The position numbers and the translations under genes were made by a program. From Ricinus communis (lineage: Eukaryota; Streptophyta; Magnoliopsida; Malpighiales; Euphorbiaceae), in NCBI RefSeq assembly GCF_019578655.1, contig NC_063259.1:28197277-28261276 (forward strand): a stretch of DNA of 64,000 nucleotides. Direction: 5' to 3'. The notes beneath the pieces were generated by a model, which saw only the letters and a list, made by a program, of their open reading frames with translations, did not search any database and had not been told where the DNA came from. Below, piece by piece: positions 1 to 12,255 of this stretch. Each line of letters starts with the position of its first letter. Positions within the stretch are counted from its first letter, which is position 1.

Positions 1-110
1 TTAAAAGTAGCAAGGGGACATTCTTTTCTGTTATATTTACAAATTTGTTCCATTATGGTGATACCGCGATAGAATTCTGAATTTTAATAAGGCTCTGATT
101 CTGAATGCAG

Positions 111-1096
111 CGGAATTATCGGTTCTTCTTCATGTTTGTCTTCTTCGCGACTATTCTTTGCTTATATGTACATGGATTTTGCTGGGTTTACATCAAGAGG
201 ATCATGAACAGTGAGGAGACGACAATTTGGAAAGCAATGGCTAAGACTCCTGCCTCCATCGTGCTAGTAATTTACACCTTTATTTCAGTTTGGTTTGTTG
301 GTGGCCTTAGCATGTTTCATTTGTATCTCATCAGTAGAAACCAGGTAAGAAACAATTCTAGTCATGGTACATTGATGTTTATAATGATCTCCTAGTTGAG
401 CATCCTTTCTGTTGGCTCTTGCTGAACTCTGCACTTCTACTATATATATTATTGTCCCCTTAACAACTAGGCTTTTTGTATAGAAAGTAGATTGATTCTG
501 TAATTGTATTGATATCTTAATTTTCTCTAACTTTGACTTCATCTCCTTTTCTCTTTTGGCAGTCTACTTATGAAAATTTTAGATACCGTTATGACGGACT
601 AGCAAACCCATTCAATAGAGGAATATTTGAGAATTTCATGGAGATTTTCTGCTCTAGAATTCCTCCATCTAAAAACAATTTCAGGGCACAAGTTCAGAAG
701 GAGCCTGAAATCCCACATAGAATGGTGAGTGGTTTTGTCAGTACAAACATAGAAAAATCTGTAGGTGACATAGAGATGGGAAGAAAGCCTGTATGGGATG
801 ACGCAGCAAGAGAGGTAGATAGCTATGGCAGAGCAGTCCGTAACGATGACAGTTTGGATGAGGATGGAGCATTGACTGATATTTCTCCGGATTTAAGCAG
901 GATCCTTCCCCCGCAGGGCCTGGAAGGGCGTAGTGTTTTACACTCCAGGCGCTCTAGTTTGGGAAGAAGAAGTGGAAGCTGGGAAATATCACCTGATGTT
1001 CTTGCTTTGGCAGCTGGAGTTGGAGAATCAAAGCGACTCGGTGGTGGCAACTTCACATCAGAAACTCAACAATCCCAAACAAATACCAAGATGTAA
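111..1096 (+). CDS. Protein S-acyltransferase (DHHC/PAT family), C-terminal part only
   Basis: Two exons are visible, 111-344 and 563-1096, joined by a phase-0 GT-AG intron; the 5' exons lie outside the window. The first exon encodes an aromatic stretch (RNYRFFFMFVFF) and two membrane segments, which match the third and fourth transmembrane helices that follow the DHHC cysteine-rich domain in plant PATs. The second exon opens with STYENFRYRYD, the family TTxE motif with Ser in the first place, then NPFNRG and a long hydrophilic Ser/Arg-rich cytosolic tail ending at a TAA. Enzymes of this family transfer palmitate to cysteines of membrane-associated proteins. The catalytic DHHC motif itself is not in the window, so activity cannot be judged here. 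Family assignment is firm; which PAT paralogue it is cannot be said. Confidence 0.9.
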
Positions 1097-1928
1097 AGTA
1101 AAGAGGAAAAAACAATTACTAAAACCATGTCAAAAAAAAACAAAGATTAAAACGGAAAAAAAAAACAAAAAAGTAAAAAAAGGGAACCTGTTTGGATTTG
1201 CATTGATTGAACGGTAATGCTCCTGGGTAGTCAATCCCCTTGCATTATTATTCTGTGTCCCTTTGTATGTAAGATTCTGCTTTCTTGGGTGTGAGCTTTA
1301 GGCTGTTGTAAAATTCTTCCAAAATGGAAACTGTACCCTGGGAGCCTTTTCCCCTACCATTTCCGTGTGCCTGCTTGTGAGCTGAAGCTCAGTCTGCATT
1401 TTTTAGCCAATATTATTTTATTCCAGCATTTGAATAGTGGTATCAGGTTGCCGACTGAATCCAGATGAGTGATCAGAGAACAAGTTTTTTTGGGAAATAC
1501 AGGGCTGTAAATTATTCTAGAGCATTACTGTGAGTGAGTTTTATCCAGTTTAACACGAGCTTTATTGGCTAAGAAATCTGCCTCCCTCATCAGTCCAACA
1601 TCATCAACCAGTTCTCCTCACCGTTACAATATATGTAACAGGTTGCCTAGCATGTAAACAATGGTTATACCAGTATAGTTAAATGTATATGCTTTCTGAG
1701 TCAAAAAACACAGAATACTGCCATTTGTATTGATCATGTTTTAGATCATAAATAGAAAAAATATAATCCATTGTAACACAGAATGATGCTAATCATGCAG
1801 CATCAAAGGCATTTAATTTCAAAAAAATACTGAATATTTTGAACTGATACAATATCAACTGCTGAATGCTGATAGGGACCAATAAGAACATCTTGTAACT
1901 GATGTAGGAGTCTGCTGATTGTAAATTA
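1097..1928. other. Convergent 3' regions of the PAT and TIM8 genes
   Basis: An A-rich tract (about 1127-1187) follows the PAT stop codon and is probably part of its 3' UTR. The rest is AT-rich, has no convincing open frame, and must hold the 3' ends of two convergent transcripts. Confidence 0.5.
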
Positions 1929-2923
1929 TCAATGCATGGATTGGAAACGTTTCATGATGATGAGGCTCATATCCATATATCGTTGAGCGCAATTAGTAAG
2001 GCAAGATGATTCGCTTGAGCTAAACTTGCTCCCAGGAGTGCTAGTGATGCACTTATCCCAACATGCACTTGTAAGCTTCGCAACCATCTCATTAACCATG
2101 GCCTTTTCTTTTTCTTGCTGCATAACCACATAGTCATTTAGAAATCAGAATCACATAACAGCAAAAACATTAAGACTTCTAGCATGCCCCAAAACGACAA
2201 AATTAATCCATGTATTGCATCTTTGAATTACATTTGAATTAAAGTGAATCTTCTTCCGATTAAAGATTGTTCTTATTAATTTCCCCAATCTAAGAAATAC
2301 ACCGACCTAAACTTCAAAATGCATTTCATTACAGGTAAAAACTACTTCAGTTCTTCCTAGACAACTAACCCTATAATATCCAGAAGAATGTTGGAGTATG
2401 GAATAAACCAAATCTCAACAACACAGTGGCACATCATAAAACTTCTCTAAAAGTTGTTCGAAAACTGTTTATATGGTAGATCATCAACACCAGAAGAATG
2501 ATAAATCATACTCAGAGAGAAAAAGAATCCAACTTTACTCAATATATATCCATAAAAATTGTTTTAATTGTTAATATCACTCTAATTACCATACTAAGCA
2601 GCCTAATAAATTTGTGGGTATTGAGTTTCTGGGTCATCAAATCTTAAAACGGAATAGGGAACAGAAGCAAAGATTATAAGGTATACGTCATGCTAATCCA
2701 ACATTAATAAAGATTATTTCAAAATGAAAAGCTAATTTCCATGTAACCACATAATTCTAAAAGCCACATAGACATACAAGAAATACACAAATTTCAAAAA
2801 CTAAGATCGTATAATTGCAAATTTTAATAGTTAATCAAGAACAAAATGAGAGCTGAAAAATGAAAATTGGCTTACGTTGAGGAATCGCTGCATTTCAGCT
2901 GAATCAAGAGCAGAAGTATCCAT
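1929..2923 (-). CDS. TIM8: Mitochondrial import inner membrane translocase subunit TIM8
   Basis: Two exons on the minus strand, 2923-2876 (16 codons, MDTSALDSAEMQRFLN) and 2117-1929, are joined in phase 0 with consensus GTAAG and TATGCAG sites. The product is 78 residues, the usual length for small Tim proteins. It carries the twin CX3C motif (CWDKC and CLTNC, 15 residues apart) that forms the two disulfides of the intermembrane-space chaperone. By family knowledge, Tim8 pairs with Tim13 to escort hydrophobic precursors across the intermembrane space. The segment between the motifs (GSKFSSSESSCL) is characteristic of plant Tim8 rather than Tim9, Tim10 or Tim13. The start was chosen because the short first exon matches the plant Tim8 N-terminus. 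The gene is convergent with the PAT gene. Confidence 0.92.
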
Positions 2924-2968
2924 CGTTTCGATTTTCTATTTTCCGTCTGTAAAACCCTTCCCTCGTCA

Positions 2969-3091
2969 AAAACCCTAACTAAAAACAGCTGCTTTTTGAA
3001 GGTCGAAATCAAAACGATGACCAAATATAGCGGAGTCGGCCCATTTTCGAGGCCCAATAAGGTTACCATAAAAAGTTCTTAGTCTTGGGCC
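2969..3091 (-). promoter_or_regulatory. TIM8 promoter with telo-box and site II motifs
   Basis: Upstream of the TIM8 start codon there is a telo-box (AAACCCTAA, 2970-2978) and three GGCCCA/TGGGCC site II-type motifs (3038-3043, 3051-3056, 3086-3091). This combination is established in plants for nuclear genes encoding mitochondrial and ribosomal proteins expressed in dividing cells. The function here is inferred from motif content only. Confidence 0.6.
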
Positions 3092-6000
3092 AAAGTTTAA
3101 TCACAAATATAATTTCTTTTAATGATTTGAAATTTTTATTTTGCAAAAAGTAAATTATATTTGAAATAAGAATTAAAGTTCAAATCCTGTCATCAATGTA
3201 AGCTTTTCCTTTTCATCTACTCACGCAGGCTCAGTATAACAGTAATATATATCTCAACCTGAGATAGCTTTGATCAAAACATATTTAAACAATTAAGGGA
3301 AAAAATACCCCACACTTTTTTTCTTAAACAATAAGTTGATTAAAATAAGGCGTTGATATAGATCCTCATTTCGTAAGTACACTGTGTGAAGCAACTTAGC
3401 AAGTTTATATAAAGTGAGGGCTTCTCCAGGTAAAATTTCTTCTGTATTAAGCAATACAATATTGCCTTTTTGTACGATCAATTATTTAATCTCACAGTGA
3501 ATATTGATGCCTAAAGCTTTGAAACATGAATGATTGAGAAAGATTTTGGCCAAAAGAGAAACAACTTGTTGAAATCATATGTGCTAGCTAGCTACACCTC
3601 AATCCCTTATAGATCCCACCCACTTCTTCTCTTCTTAAACATAATTAATGGCAATATTGCATGGTGTTCACTTATGAAATATTAAATATTTTAAAAAATT
3701 AAAAATTATTTTCTCAAAAACAAATAAATTAATTTTTTTTTAAATATATCCATCTTATTAGTTTAAAAAATTAAAAACTATTTTCCCAAAAACAAATAAA
3801 TTAATTTTCTTTAAAAAATATATCCGACTTATTAGAATGTAATCGTTCAACAATAAATTTTAGTTAGATAAATAGTAGTATATGGTTATAAAACCAACTA
3901 GTGAAACTAGTAAAAAGCTCTCTAGCTGGCTCTTCCTAACTTAGTCAATCAAAGGAACACCTAGAAAAAGAAAGAATCCAATAATTCAAGTTCTATTATC
4001 GTAAGGAGAAGAAGAAGATGGTCATGTTTGGACCAATAAATTAAAACAGTATGTGAAAAGGTTGAATGCAATTGGATGACAAAAGAACATATGACTTTTT
4101 GTTGCTGTTGTGTCAAGCAATGACACTACTTAATTTATTAGCAACCAGTAATACAATTGGATACTTTTTTATAGGAACTAATTAAGGATCTCAATCAAAA
4201 ATTAACACAAATGAAAAAAAGGAACACCTTCGCAATGAAGAAAAGCACCAATTCATGTCTGTCTTACTTCTTATGAAACGGTCTACTTCTTTGACTTTTT
4301 AGCCTTTCTTTTTCCTTAGTTCTTATGGGTTTTGCTTTATCTTATAAAGAAAGTTCTTTTTATCTAAACCCGAGTGACCAACAACTCAACTCTTTCAAAC
4401 AATCCATCAAAAAGAAAAACTCAACAAATTTTGGAAAACACATGCAGAAAAGATCGATGATCCTTCAGCATCTGCCTGATTGCTTTTTTTTTTTTTTTGT
4501 TTTTTTTTTTTATAAATTAAAAGCGGATACAAAATTTGATGTGTCATACACTCAAATAATCTAAATTTAGACACTCTGGAAAGCAAGACTTGTATCTCTT
4601 TACCATGAAATTCTGAATTTAAAACTTCAAAAAGGAAAGAAAAAAGTGCTTTAGTTTAAAGCCACAGCCAATATATATATATGTATATCCATAAAAAGCA
4701 TGCAAGAAAAGCATAAGCATATACAAGAAAAGGAAAATAGGATAGAAGAAATCATGCATTTTATAACTTACTATATACTAGGCAGGTCACTTGAAATCAT
4801 ATTATTCACTTTCATAGGAATGGTATCAATATAGTGTGCTATGGCTCACCAAAGGGCTTTGGGTCCATAGAATTTTCTGGGTTCATAGAAAATGTAATGG
4901 TCCCCTACCTCAAAGAATTATTAGGTCTTATCTATAAATGAATTTGTTCTGAAAAAGAACATCGATCATGAATATTTGCATCTATGGCTCACTAATTAGC
5001 ATTAGCAAAATTAAACAATGATCATTTTAGTGAACAGTCTAATAAATTAACGTGAAAAATATGATTATGAATCTTATGAGATTAGATCAATGTCTTGCTT
5101 AAAGCTTAATCTTGGAACCTTTAAAAAAAATAAAATTATTTACATCTCTTGGTTGGCGGCTTCCTCTAAAATCTCAGTTTTCAGGAGAATAATTCATTGC
5201 AAAAAATTCTGAAGCCTTTGGGAAGAATAACGTCTCTTTCCTGGATGCATTTTGAAGATGCCAGTGATCTTTATATGGATAAAAAGTCGGTAGACACAAA
5301 ATATAATACTTATTACAAGTTCTTGACTGCCAATTGCAACTGCAAAGATTCCGTTTACATCAATTAAAACAGTTTCTTATGTCAATTTCTAGTGTTTCAT
5401 TTTCATCGTAAGAATTAATGATGATGAACAGCAGCTGGAATGATCTCAGATGACTTCATTCGTACGAGCATCCATTTCCCAAAGTCTCTATTGAAATCTT
5501 GGAGTTCAAATCATTGGATATTTCATAAGTTTTATCTTAAAAATCTTATACCATTGGTGTCTCAAGAGTATATCAATATGCATAAAAAGAAATCATGCAG
5601 ACGATTTATATATTTACAGAATTGCTCGGGTACCTATTTTCCTATGTCAGAGATACTATCATACCAGAAGGATTGATCGTATAATTAGTGAAACCGTAAA
5701 TGTGTTAATTTTAAGATATTAAAATTAGTTTGACTTTGCGATTACGATTATTTCTTAATGGTGTATCGGTGATTTTTGTTTCCCTTTGATAGCATAAGCT
5801 GTTTGTATAAATAGGGGTTTACTCCTTTATACTAAACACATTAATCAAATTTAATAACAGCCTGCTCTGATTTTCAATCATCTTATTGTATGCCTTTTAA
5901 AAAAAATTTAGCATTTTGTCCTGGTTTTTCAATTTTCTGTCCTTGTTTTTTGCAGTTTATTAGGCTTCGATTTTTTCAGTTTACTGTCGTTGTTTTTGTT

Positions 6001-7007
6001 ATTCTGTATCCATTTTCAGGTTTTTATTCTTTATTTTCAGTACCTTGTTATGCTTCTGTTTCTGGTTTTCTGTCTATGTTTTTTTGGTTTTGAATCTTTG
6101 TGTCTGTAGCTTCACCATCGTAGAAACTTGTGATGACTTCTGCATATGTCAAGCTACCTCTACAACTTCATATATCAAATCTGCACCAAATCACATTGAT
6201 ATTCTTCTCAAGAAAAGAAAACACGTATATTTATTTCAATATATTCTGCCACTTCATTACTATATATTTAGTGAATTCTGATTATTCTTTACCTTTATAC
6301 CATAAATTATCTGCTCATTGTATGAGTTTTATATGTTCTGCCATGTCTGTGTTTATAATGACATATGTTTACAATATATTAGGTTAAGATGTTCTTTTGT
6401 TCTTAGGTTTAGAAAGAAATGGGGAAAACGAAATTAATGGATTTCATAGATATAACTATTAATAAAATTGTTTAGAGCAACTGAAATTAATTATTTTCCC
6501 TAAATGCGGTGATAAATACTAATACACTATATCCCTTCAAATTTTAATATTTTCCAATAAAGCATTATCTTCATTTTTCTTTTTCTTTGTATAATTAGTT
6601 TGATTTTATGTTGGATTAATTTCATGTTTTCCTTCTATTCAGAATTTTTTTCCTACTTTATGTTAAAATAGTAGTTTTTGATTAATATCAAAGTATTACA
6701 TTTAGTCATTAAATAGTGATTTACAATTAAATAATAAAAGAGATATATACATTTTAAATTTTATAACGATTATATACAAAATATCTCAAAGTATTGAAAA
6801 ACAATCTAATGAAATAGAATCCTATTATTTTAAAGATTACCAATAATTTAAAAGAAGGGTGACTTAGCAATCCGCTTACGCTTTTGAGTTGCAGAATCCT
6901 TTTCTTTGAATCAAATTTCTAATTTTCTTTTTGTATGTCAAACGAAGAGATTTTCTTGATTAAAATTTTCTCCACCTCAAGCCACCATTGGGATACTATG
7001 CTATAAC
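3092..7007. other. Intergenic region, AT-rich, no gene recognised
   Basis: About 3.9 kb between the TIM8 promoter and the NAC promoter. It holds homopolymer tracts (poly-T near 4484-4511), a duplicated AT-rich phrase near 3695-3830, and one LTR-like patch listed separately. Short open frames, for example 5440-5676 and 5890-6387, lack recognisable protein character. No RNA gene was identified by eye. Confidence 0.5.
5701..5880 (+). repeat. Possible solo LTR fragment (copia-like)
   Basis: The stretch begins TGTTAATT and contains a run resembling the U3-R part of Ty1/copia LTRs: a TATAAATAGGGG box (around 5805-5816), ACTCC, then ATCAAATTTAATAACA, and TTTCAATCA near 5880. No matching second LTR, primer-binding site or target-site duplication could be identified, so the borders are uncertain. 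It could instead be an ordinary promoter-like sequence. Confidence 0.3.
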
Positions 7008-7014
7008 TATAAAG
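7008..7014 (+). promoter_or_regulatory. TATA box of the NAC gene
   Basis: TATAAAG lies 168 bases upstream of the chosen ATG and is followed by a pyrimidine-rich leader (7020-7075), the normal arrangement for a plant core promoter. Confidence 0.55.
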
Positions 7015-7175
7015 AGGCCCTTTCTTTTCGTCTAAATCACACCCACCCTTCTCTCCTTCTCCTCCTTTCTGTAGTACTAGTGCCTCTCTTGTGTGCATTG
7101 TTCTTGGAGTTGGTTGCCAGAAAATTAGCTTATTTTTGGAGCTTTAAACCCAAGATCAACACACTTCAGTTCAGT

Positions 7176-8192
7176 ATGGATCATAAGTTTAACCTTATGA
7201 GAGAGGGAATGATCAAACTACCTCCTGGCTTTCGTTTCCAGCCAACAGACGAAGAGCTTGTCTTTCAGTACCTCAAACGTAAAGTCCTTTCGTGGCCTTT
7301 GCCTGCTTCTATCATCCCTGATATCAATGTCTGCAAGTTTGATCCTTGGGACTTGCCAGGTTACTTCCACATATAATACTTCTTCGTCTTTCATTTTTTT
7401 TTTTAAATTAGAATATCTATTAATTGAGCTCCAACTTATAATCTCACAGTTCTAAACAGGACTACATTACCACTGATTCAACATACTATTTATTGATGAG
7501 TTGAGTTTTTCTTTTAAATGATTTTCAGGAAATACGGAGCAGGAGAGGTACTTCTTCAGCAACAAGGAATCCAAGTATCCAAATGGAAATAGAATCAATA
7601 GAGCAACTGCTTCTGGGTATTGGAAGGCAACTGGTTTAGAAAAACAAATCGGCTCTTCATCAAGCGGGAACCATGTAGTGGGGATGAAGAAGACTCTTGT
7701 TTTTTACAGAGGAAAATCTCCTCATGCAACTAGAACTGACTGGATCATGCATGAGTATCGCCTTGTTAGTGCAGGAACTGTAGCTTGCAATTATTACCCG
7801 CAGGCAAAGAACTCGGCCCAGGCAAGTTATAAACAACATTCATTTCTCGGTTGATATATATGTAAATTTTCCTTAATTATGCGAGTCAAATTCAAGTTTT
7901 TTGGTTTTTGCAGAACTCTCTTAATCAACTGGAGAAGTGGGTTCTCTGTCGAATATTTTTCAAGAATAGAAGTACAGAAAGAAATGGAGAGACTATTCAA
8001 ACTTGTAACGACAACAAAGTAAATAATGCGGTGGTCATTCAACCTAGATTTATTGATTTTATGAAGACGGACAAGATTGTTTGGGATTCTGTTTCGTGTT
8101 CTTCATCATCTTCGAGCTCCAGTAGCATAACTGAGGTCTCTTCAAGTGGAGAAGATCATGAAGAAAGCAGTAGCAGCCGCAATTTCTTTTGA
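7176..8192 (+). CDS. NAC-domain transcription factor (NAC083/VNI2-like)
   Basis: Three exons, 7176-7359, 7529-7821 and 7914-8192, give 251 residues. The NAC domain runs from about residue 14 to 165, with subdomain A ([15 protein letters not shown]), the DPWDLPG motif split by intron 1, subdomain C ([11 protein letters not shown] and GYWKATG), subdomain D ([13 protein letters not shown] and [10 protein letters not shown]) and subdomain E (WVLCRIF). The C-terminus is acidic and Ser-rich (SSSSSSSSS, then EDHEESSSS), as expected for an activation or regulatory tail. The overall form resembles the Arabidopsis ANAC083/VNI2 group, which acts in xylem and senescence control; that is inference. Intron 2 has donor CAG|GCAAGT, a GC donor: the nearby GT three bases later would put a stop right after the junction. 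ATG 7176 is taken because it is the first ATG after the TATA box in the NAC frame. Confidence 0.92.
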
Positions 8193-8426
8193 ACATTAAT
8201 TGTTCTGGACATTAATTTCTTCTTAATCCTTTCATGTTCGTCAGCTGTGAGTGAAGAAAATGTAATTTATACTACCATATATATTGGAGAAAAACTATAT
8301 TAGTACTTTTCAAAAAAAAACGCTCTCGCATTCATATTTTACGTGCTAACTCACATTCAATATATATGTATGAAGAGATAAGTTTGGCAGCTAAATTAAT
8401 TTACTCTTATTAGTTAACCATGCATG

Positions 8427-8450
8427 TATATATATATATATATATATATA
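8427..8450. repeat. (TA)n microsatellite
   Basis: Twelve consecutive TA dinucleotides are seen directly; likely length-polymorphic. Confidence 0.9.
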
Positions 8451-10345
8451 GTTTCAAAATATAACCTTTTTCCTATCCGTCCCTAAATATTATAAAATTT
8501 TAAATTGTACTCATATATAATAAAAAATTAACATGTCATTTATAAACCAATCCGATCACATAACAAAATATAATATTTTTTATTTTTTATTTTAGTCGAA
8601 AAATTTAAATCTCTTTGAAGAAAAAAGAGCCATTAAAACTAGAAATGCAGCTATGACTGACTGAGTATTAATTACTTTTCAACCACTAGATCAGTAATAA
8701 TTTAATCAATGAAATGTGATTTTTTTTTTTTGGCCCGGTCTTGATAATTTAATATAATAGTCAAGGAAAACACATATATGGAAAACAAGAAGGTTGTTCA
8801 GAGATTTTGCTGCGTTTGACTTGGCAATTTATCTGTAAGCTAAGAGGTTTAAAAAATCATTTAAAACTTTCAATGTCAAAAGAGAAAGGCAATTTATTTT
8901 CCAAAAAAGAAAAAAAAATGAGAGTGAAAAGGAAAGAAAAGAAGAATAGGGAATAGGCATATCAATCACTTTATGCAAAGAAATTTCCTTTACGCAAAGC
9001 ACCAGCCACCATATCTCCAATATGAATGAAGAGTAAGACTATATTTTCTCTATTTATATATATATATGCACATGCCATTCACTACCAACTTCTTTCTTGC
9101 CTTTAAAAATCAATGCCCCGTGATCCAAGTGTTCTGGTAGGTAACCTTCTGCCTTTTTTTCTTTCTTTTTTTTTTTCTAATTTTTCCATCTCTCACTTTT
9201 CTTCGTGAAAGTCGACATTCATGAGTAGGATTAGCATAACTAAGGTGAGAAGATTTATGCTTCTTTTAGCTCTTTAAGTTGGTCTGTAAGGAAGAGTCAC
9301 ACTAGCGCTTAACAACATTTTATTTTGTTGGTTATGATGGTTTATATAAAATCATACACCCAGTATCTTTCTGTCTCCCTCCCTTCATTACTATATTGAT
9401 TCCCAGGTCCTTAGACTCTTTTAGACCGAATGCTTTGATTCAATTCAGAAAGAAATGCTCAATCAGCACTCTAACTAAAAAATATTTTATTTTCAAGTGT
9501 TGAAATTTAAAAAAAATATATATATATCATTTCAGTATATATAAAATAGAATAAGACATGAAGATAATTTAAAAACAATTGTTGAAATGAACAAGTGAAA
9601 ATAATAACTCATAGACCCGGAAATCTCAGTATAGCTGGAAACTGGAATACTGAGGGCAGAAAATCTTCGGATGATGCAAATCCAGGCATTGAATGACGAA
9701 ACTAGTACTTCACAGTCCAAAAATAGCTTCTAATATGTTTAGTTGGCAGTCTAATTTTGAATCCGGACATCTTCTACATCTCTTTTGTTCTTTCTTTAAA
9801 CTGGTGGAAATTTGTGGACCTCCATCACACTGTTCCTACTTAGTTTCTGGATATAACCTTTTCTTCAGATAACTGACTCATACTTGTAAAACAAAACAAT
9901 GGCACGCCTCATTCGTTATCTTCAGGCTCCTGTAATAAATAAAGGGCTAACAAGTAACAACACTTCAATACCTATCCGAATTCCCAAATAGGCTCCAACA
10001 CAATTGGTTCTTCTAGTAAAACAGCATTTGACTCTTTCTTTGCTATTTTTTACACAGCCAAAAATTATGTCCTTGCATAAATTTAGCAGCATTAAGCATA
10101 AATATTAATTCTTTTCCTATTTTTAATACAGAAAGAACATAATATTGGTAAAGTGGGTTAGTTAATACTTTGTCACAACTAGACAGCATGTAATATAAGA
10201 TGATAATAGCTATTTATGGTGAAAAACAAGTAGAAGAAACAACAGACTGTACAAACCATTACCCGATCACTCCATGCCTGCCTTAACTACCTTTGTTTCA
10301 ATCTTCTTTCATATTCTCAATTCTCATCTGCACTTTCTCTCATCA

Positions 10346-10378
10346 TCATCTCATTCTCATTCTCATTCTCATTCTCAA
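10346..10378 (+). repeat. (CATTCT)n hexanucleotide microsatellite in presumed 5' leader
   Basis: Four to five near-perfect CATTCT units lie 65-95 bases upstream of the next start codon, probably in the promoter or 5' UTR. Such CT-rich repeats are common in plant leaders. Confidence 0.75.
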
Positions 10379-10441
10379 TATTTTGCTTTTCTCTCTCTAT
10401 AACTCATTGTCTTTTCCTTGATCCTTTTCTTGAGTTCTATA

Positions 10442-11539
10442 ATGGGTTGTGGAGGATCAAAGTTCGACTCTGAAGCTGATAAAGTACCTGTCAGAATCCG
10501 GCCTCTTCTCCGGCGGAGGTTCGAAGAGATGAGAATTCGACGTAGAACTGGACCTGCTTTGAAAAACTCACCTACAGGCCTTTCCAAGAAAGAGCTGCTT
10601 AAAGATGGTGCTTCTGACTCTGATATTGTATCCTCTCCTTCTCATGAATTTGATGGCAAAAGCATTTCTTCCCAAGAAGATAATCTCAAGGTTGCACCTC
10701 TCCTGGAATCTGATGAAACAACAATATCTAAGGATGCTGAGCATGATCACAAGGCGGTGAAGGAAGCACCAATTCTAAGGTCTACGAAGGTGGCGCCAGC
10801 TCCTGAGCCTGAGAAATTGAAAGAAGAGAAAAGTATTAAATGCAATGCTAAAGATGAAGATAAAGAGGGAACAGATGCCATGCCAACAGCAGCCATCTTC
10901 GCAGCTGTGAAAGCAATAAAAACAACAGTACATGTTGGAGATCGACAAGAAGAAGACGAGGATGAAATTGTAAGGCTCAGCAGCATAACCGCAGACAGTC
11001 TCTATCCAGGATCACCAAGTTTTAGAGTGTATTTTATTGAACCATTGCCCCATATCAAAGATGACGACGACGGTAAGTATATATACGAATATATTTCTTC
11101 GGTTTCATTATTAAATAAGAAGATTTTACTACAAATCTTCAGAATGCTCACAGTTAATGATGGTTTTGGATCAGAACTTCAGGTGCATGCAGTTGAAGAC
11201 AAGAATGATGATTCGGATAAAAAATCAATTGAGGACGACTCTTCTGAGACAACTGAATCAAGGAATTCGACTAATGCGGTATGTATATAGCCTGACCTGT
11301 TGTCTTTATTTTTATTATTAGCATGAACAGTCCTCTAGAAATTTGATTAAAACCATAAAATGACTTAGCAAATTATAGAAAACAATGGATTCCAGAAAAA
11401 TTATACGGATAACTCATTGCTTCAGGATTCGGAGACCAAAAAAAGGAAGAAAGCAAAGAGAGGAAGCAGATTAAGAAGGGTTTTACCCATGGGAAGAACA
11501 GGAGCTGTAAAGAATCTGCTGAATGTTAAGTCATGCTAA
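10442..11539 (+). CDS. Unrecognised acidic protein with N-myristoylation-type start (MGCGGSK)
   Basis: Proposed exons are 10442-11072, 11154-11278 and 11426-11539, about 289 residues. The N-terminus MGCGGSKFD fits the N-myristoylation consensus (Gly2, Ser6) with Cys3 as a possible palmitoylation site, followed by a basic patch (RIRPLLRRRFEEMRIRRR). The middle is highly charged. A conserved-looking block includes MPTAAIFAAVKAI and PGSPSFRVYFIEPL. The end is basic (KKRKKAKRGSRLRRV) and finishes NLLNVKSC. Similar plant proteins are uncharacterised; membrane attachment is inferred. The first intron (11073-11153) is 81 bases with no stop in frame, so reading through it also leaves an open frame; an alternative acceptor before 11193 keeps the frame too. 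The last intron has donor GTATGT and acceptor TTCAG. Confidence 0.75.
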
Positions 11540-12255
11540 TCCAGCATGCGCTGGCTATGACAATGCCCGTCTACTGGCAAGCAAAACAGGCGCTTAATTT
11601 TAATTTTTTTTTTTTCATTTTTCCTTTTCTTTTTTGGGTTCTAATCTCATCATTAGAGAAGTACTTCGCAGTAGGAACTTTTCTTATTATGTTAAGGGTT
11701 ATATGTTCTATAATCAGACACCAGTCCATAATAATTATGCTTCCCATGTAATTTAGTCAGTGTTTAAGATGTAAATTGTTCTTCTTTAACCTTCTTTCCT
11801 TCGTGATTTTTATAACTACATGTCTACTTAGATACGTTGTATCATTGCAAATTCTCAAAACTTTACATGGATTTACTATTTGGTTCTGACAAGATCGAGG
11901 GTGCGATCTCAAGATACATGGTAGAACAGAAAGAAAATCACATAATATATGGCAAATTGGTGTTTTAGCATGTTTAATAGTTAAAAAGGAAAGACATAAA
12001 ACACATTGCATGTGAGCATATTGAATATAAATGCCAGTTCCCTTGAATTGCAGTTCAGAGTAGTGCAAGACTTGATCATAGAAAAGAAACAGAACGCAGC
12101 AGTCATTTATATACAAAAAGACTATGCTCCCATAGGCAGAGCACTAAGTATTACATATTTTAAACCCATAGCACTTACCATCAAACATGCATAAACACAG
12201 TAGCGGGGGGGAAAAGTAAAGTTTACATACAACTAGCAATCAGTTCAGCATAGAC
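11540..12255. other. Convergent 3' flanks, no gene seen
   Basis: About 700 bases between two convergent genes. A poly-T tract lies near 11608-11632; open frames here are short and lack protein character. Confidence 0.5.

Larger units (their letters stand above)
8193..10441. other. Intergenic region between NAC gene and the MGCGGSK gene
   Basis: About 2.2 kb of AT-rich sequence without a convincing gene. It contains a TA microsatellite (8427-8450), another short TA run near 9055-9066, homopyrimidine tracts near 9145-9180, and the hexamer microsatellite listed below close to the next gene. Confidence 0.5.

Noticed and set aside
3170..3200. AGTTCAAATCCTG, resembling a tRNA B-box
   Set aside because: There is no pairing T-arm, no A-box at the right distance and no cloverleaf.
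5440..6387. Several plus-strand frames of 65-85 codons
   Set aside because: They overlap in different frames, have AT-driven composition, and lack start context or splice structure.
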